From assembly GCA_003140115.1 (NCBI GenBank), contig PLIQ01000220.1, forward strand, positions 32,341-38,948: DNA of 6,608 nucleotides. Reading direction: 5' to 3'. The position numbers and the translations under genes were made by a program. The DNA comes from Actinomycetota bacterium (lineage in GTDB: Bacteria; Actinomycetota; Actinomycetes; Streptosporangiales; Streptosporangiaceae). The number at the start of each line of letters is the position of its first letter. Position 1 is the first letter of the stretch. This document shows positions 5,970 to 6,608 of this stretch, one piece after another. The notes beneath the pieces were generated by a model. The model saw only the letters and a program-made list of their open reading frames with translations, did not search any database and was not told where the DNA came from.

Positions 5970-6608
5970 TCAGGCGGCGGGATGGCCGACGCCCAGGTCC
6001 AGGTCCTCCTGGTGCGCGTCGGCGGCGGCCTCCTCGGCGTGCGCCTGGACCCGCTCCGGGCTCAGGCGGCTGTTCACGGCGAAGTAGAACACGATCAGGC
6101 TGAACACCGCGATGGCCCCGAGGTCCCACCAGAACGGCAGGTGGACGCCGAGCTTGGCGCCGAGGAACGTCTCGTAGCCGCCGCTCGAGCCGGTGCCCTT
6201 CGGGCCGGTGGTGATCCCGCCGACGTAGCTGCCGCCGAAGATGGAGAAGAGGGTCAGGCCGATGATCCACGGGATCGCGAACGCCCCGGCCCGGAAGTCC
6301 AGCGGCTCCTGGTTCGGGTCGACCCGGCGGGCGATGATGTACAGGACCAGGAAGAAGACCACGGCGGCGTCGATCTTGAGGTCGTTGGCGGTGCCGCTCC
6401 AGTAGATGATGAACCCGGAGACCACGAAGCTGAACGGGGCGATGATGTTCAGGATCGGCGCCCGGTACGGCCGGACCCGGTCCGGGTCGCTCTTGCGCAG
6501 CGAGACCGCGGCCACCGGGGCGAAGCTGTACATGAACGACGACGCCGCGGTGATGGCCCCGACCAGCCCCGCCCAGCTGCCGAAGGGCAGGAACAGGACG
6601 CAGCCGAA
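5970..6608 (-). CDS. APC-superfamily amino acid/amine permease, C-terminal part (5' end cut by window edge)
   Basis: 212 residues are visible; the frame is open to the right edge. This is the C-terminal part of an inner-membrane, probably proton-coupled, amino acid or amine importer. About five membrane segments can be seen, around FLPFGSWAGLVGAI, IIAPFSFVVSGFIIYW, AAVVFFLVLYIIA, AIPWIIGLTLFSIF and LGAIAVFSLIVFYFAV. The motif SLRKSDPDRVRPYRAP, between the first two segments, is typical of the amino acid-polyamine-organocation superfamily. It ends with a charged Glu/Asp/His-rich cytoplasmic tail. Its stop is 24 bp from the stop of the convergent dehydrogenase gene. It may supply the substrate of this locus, but it is on the opposite strand and its promoter is outside the window, so that link is inference. 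Confidence 0.85.
   Translation of the reverse strand, partial: FGCVLFLPFGSWAGLVGAITAASSFMYSFAPVAAVSLRKSDPDRVRPYRAPILNIIAPFSFVVSGFIIYWSGTANDLKIDAAVVFFLVLYIIARRVDPNQEPLDFRAGAFAIPWIIGLTLFSIFGGSYVGGITTGPKGTGSSGGYETFLGAKLGVHLPFWWDLGAIAVFSLIVFYFAVNSRLSPERVQAHAEEAAADAHQEDLDLGVGHPAA

Noticed and set aside
5321..6103. Plus-strand open frame of 260 codons spanning the end of the dehydrogenase and the convergent junction
   Set aside because: Arg/Gly-rich product in a shifted frame of the dehydrogenase gene, then antisense to the permease; no ribosome site or recognisable motif.

Overview
The window is about 70% or more G+C, and the coding frames end almost every codon in G or C. Starts include GTG, and Shine-Dalgarno sequences are strong. 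Together this points to a high-GC actinomycete (Actinomycetota); the genus cannot be read from the sequence alone. There are five protein genes. Two run off the window edges. No RNA genes, insertion sequences, CRISPR arrays or phage genes were seen.

Layout: (i) 1-874, minus strand: a soluble GAF-domain sensor histidine kinase of the NarL/DesK type, cut by the left edge before its ATPase domain. (ii) 875-991: a compact control region for that kinase, with a GC hairpin ending the upstream operon, a candidate promoter and a 25-bp near-perfect dyad. (iii) 992-1060: a 22-codon, in-frame, coding-like tail directly after the stop of the next gene. (iv) 1061-2869, minus: a two-domain protein with an intact homocysteine S-methyltransferase half and a methylenetetrahydrofolate-reductase-like half that has lost most family signature residues. 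(v) 2866-4278, minus: a PucR/CdaR-type regulator whose stop overlaps the start of (iv) by 4 bp, so the two form an operon. (vi) 4279-4490: a divergent promoter region with two related CTGTGG/CCACA inverted repeats. (vii) 4491-5945, plus: an aldehyde dehydrogenase-fold protein that keeps the catalytic Cys and Glu but has changed the oxyanion-hole Asn and several coenzyme-binding positions. (viii) 5970-6608, minus: the C-terminal part of an APC-superfamily amino acid/amine permease, convergent with the dehydrogenase and cut by the right edge.

Functional reading (inference): regulator, methyltransferase/reductase-like protein, dehydrogenase-like protein and permease resemble a small catabolic or salvage cluster for an imported amine or methylated compound. 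The regulator probably acts on the shared divergent promoter. The most unusual point is that both metabolic proteins beside the regulator keep their folds but depart from their families at cofactor or catalytic positions. The locus may therefore do non-canonical chemistry or contain pseudoenzyme domains. The histidine kinase has its own promoter and is probably a separate unit.
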